This document shows positions 5,970 to 6,515 of a stretch of DNA of 6,515 nt, piece after piece. The position numbers and the translations under genes are program-made. Position 1 is the stretch's first letter. Each line of letters starts with the position of its first letter. The notes under the pieces were generated by a model. It was not told where the DNA came from. It made no database searches and saw only the letters and a list, made by a program, of their open reading frames with translations. This DNA is from Lachnospiraceae bacterium UBA3762 (GTDB taxonomy: Bacteria; Bacillota; Clostridia; Lachnospirales; Lachnospiraceae): the NCBI GenBank assembly GCA_002371615.1, contig DFGA01000045.1:1-6515 (forward strand), written 5' to 3'.

Positions 5970-6515
5970 TTATAGATAATCTAAAAGATTCGTCAATCTA
6001 CTGATGTTCTTCCAATTCCTATCATTATTCAGTTCTAAATCAAGCTGCTGTTCAAACCAGCTTCTGTAATCAACAATGGTGTTCTCATTTGCATTAGGAG
6101 TCCTGTGTTGCAAGTATAAATGTGCCACTATCAAATCGGGCGCAGGATTTTCGATTTTACCCTCCGCATCCAAATGGTACATTCTTACCGACAGATCAAC
6201 CATATTACAGGAGGAAGCATTAACTTTTTCAGCATCAACGATTCTTTCCTCTTCTTTGCCATTGTCATACTTTAGTTTGACAGTATATTCTGAAGTGCTC
6301 CCTTCGTTCTTGTATACCTCAGCACTATATCCAAACGGGCCATCATGCCAATGCCATACCGGCTTTCCAGTACATGACTGACGGTGTGCTTCATCAACGC
6401 CCCTGGCTTTATCAGCATCATCCAGCTTATTCTGAACCATATCAGCAAATGAGTATGAAATTTGTTTTTCTTCTATATTTGCCCTTTGGGGATGATAACT
6501 ATTTATAACGCTATA
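5970..6515 (-). CDS. Uncharacterised protein with the SEYTVK module, start lies outside the window
   Basis: The frame is open to the window edge, so at least 181 residues are visible and the start is missing. The ATG at 6440 is internal: the 25 codons before it have no stop and carry the same kind of N-terminal signature as the neighbours (YSVINSYHPQ, a polar run, then SYSFADMVQNK). A module at visible residues ~60-120 matches residues ~55-115 of the 492-aa protein: SAEVY, SEYTVK (75-80), NG, VDAEKV (93-98), HLD and GK. The rest is a short acidic, probably helical tail with WFEQQLDLELNNDRNW (153-168). It looks like a short paralogue of the first third of the 492-aa protein. No signal peptide is seen in the visible part. 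Function is unknown. Confidence 0.85.
   Translation of the reverse strand, partial: YSVINSYHPQRANIEEKQISYSFADMVQNKLDDADKARGVDEAHRQSCTGKPVWHWHDGPFGYSAEVYKNEGSTSEYTVKLKYDNGKEEERIVDAEKVNASSCNMVDLSVRMYHLDAEGKIENPAPDLIVAHLYLQHRTPNANENTIVDYRSWFEQQLDLELNNDRNWKNISRLTNLLDYL

Noticed and set aside
5970..6440. ATG at 6440 as the start of the last gene
   Set aside because: The frame is open for 25 further codons to the edge of the window and those codons match the N-terminal style of the neighbouring proteins.

Overview
The window reads as a piece of a Firmicutes chromosome, most likely a Lachnospiraceae member such as Butyrivibrio, Pseudobutyrivibrio or Roseburia. This rests on moderate-to-low GC, strong GGAGG-type ribosome binding sites, a PAS-GGDEF-EAL protein of a style common in that family, and secreted-looking but signal-less hypothetical proteins that I associate with it. 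The genus is inference. No rRNA, tRNA, CRISPR array or insertion sequence is visible. Every gene I can support is on the minus strand, so transcription runs from high to low coordinates.

Region 1 (6515 down to 2336) looks like one operon of uncharacterised proteins. In order it holds a gene cut by the window edge (5970-6515, at least 181 aa), a 444-aa protein (4559-5893), a 492-aa protein (2992-4470) and a small charged 211-aa protein (2336-2971). The first and third share a clear module of about 60 residues. The three larger ones share an N-terminal style: a Tyr-rich start, a polar stretch, then Ser-(Asp)-Phe. None has a signal peptide or membrane segment.

The most interesting element lies between these genes. 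A 64-nt sequence is repeated directly in front of the 444-aa and the 492-aa genes (5899-5962 and 4477-4540), with 61 of 64 positions identical. Each copy ends in the gene's Shine-Dalgarno sequence. As minus-strand RNA each copy can fold as an H-type pseudoknot: a 7-bp stem, plus an 8-bp stem joining that stem's loop to the Shine-Dalgarno sequence. The three differences between copies fall in loops or turn a C-G pair into a U-G pair. This suggests a cis-acting translational control element that I cannot match to a known class.

Region 2 (2335 down to 2074) is AT-rich and non-coding, with several inverted repeats and a candidate extended -10 promoter. It separates the operon from region 3.

Region 3 (2073 down to 48) holds a frameshifted remnant of a small gene (1792-2073) followed by an intact 566-aa PAS-GGDEF-EAL protein. 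Its GGDEF motif is degenerate and its EAL motifs look complete, so it is probably a c-di-GMP phosphodiesterase. A link between c-di-GMP signalling and the operon is possible by proximity but not shown.
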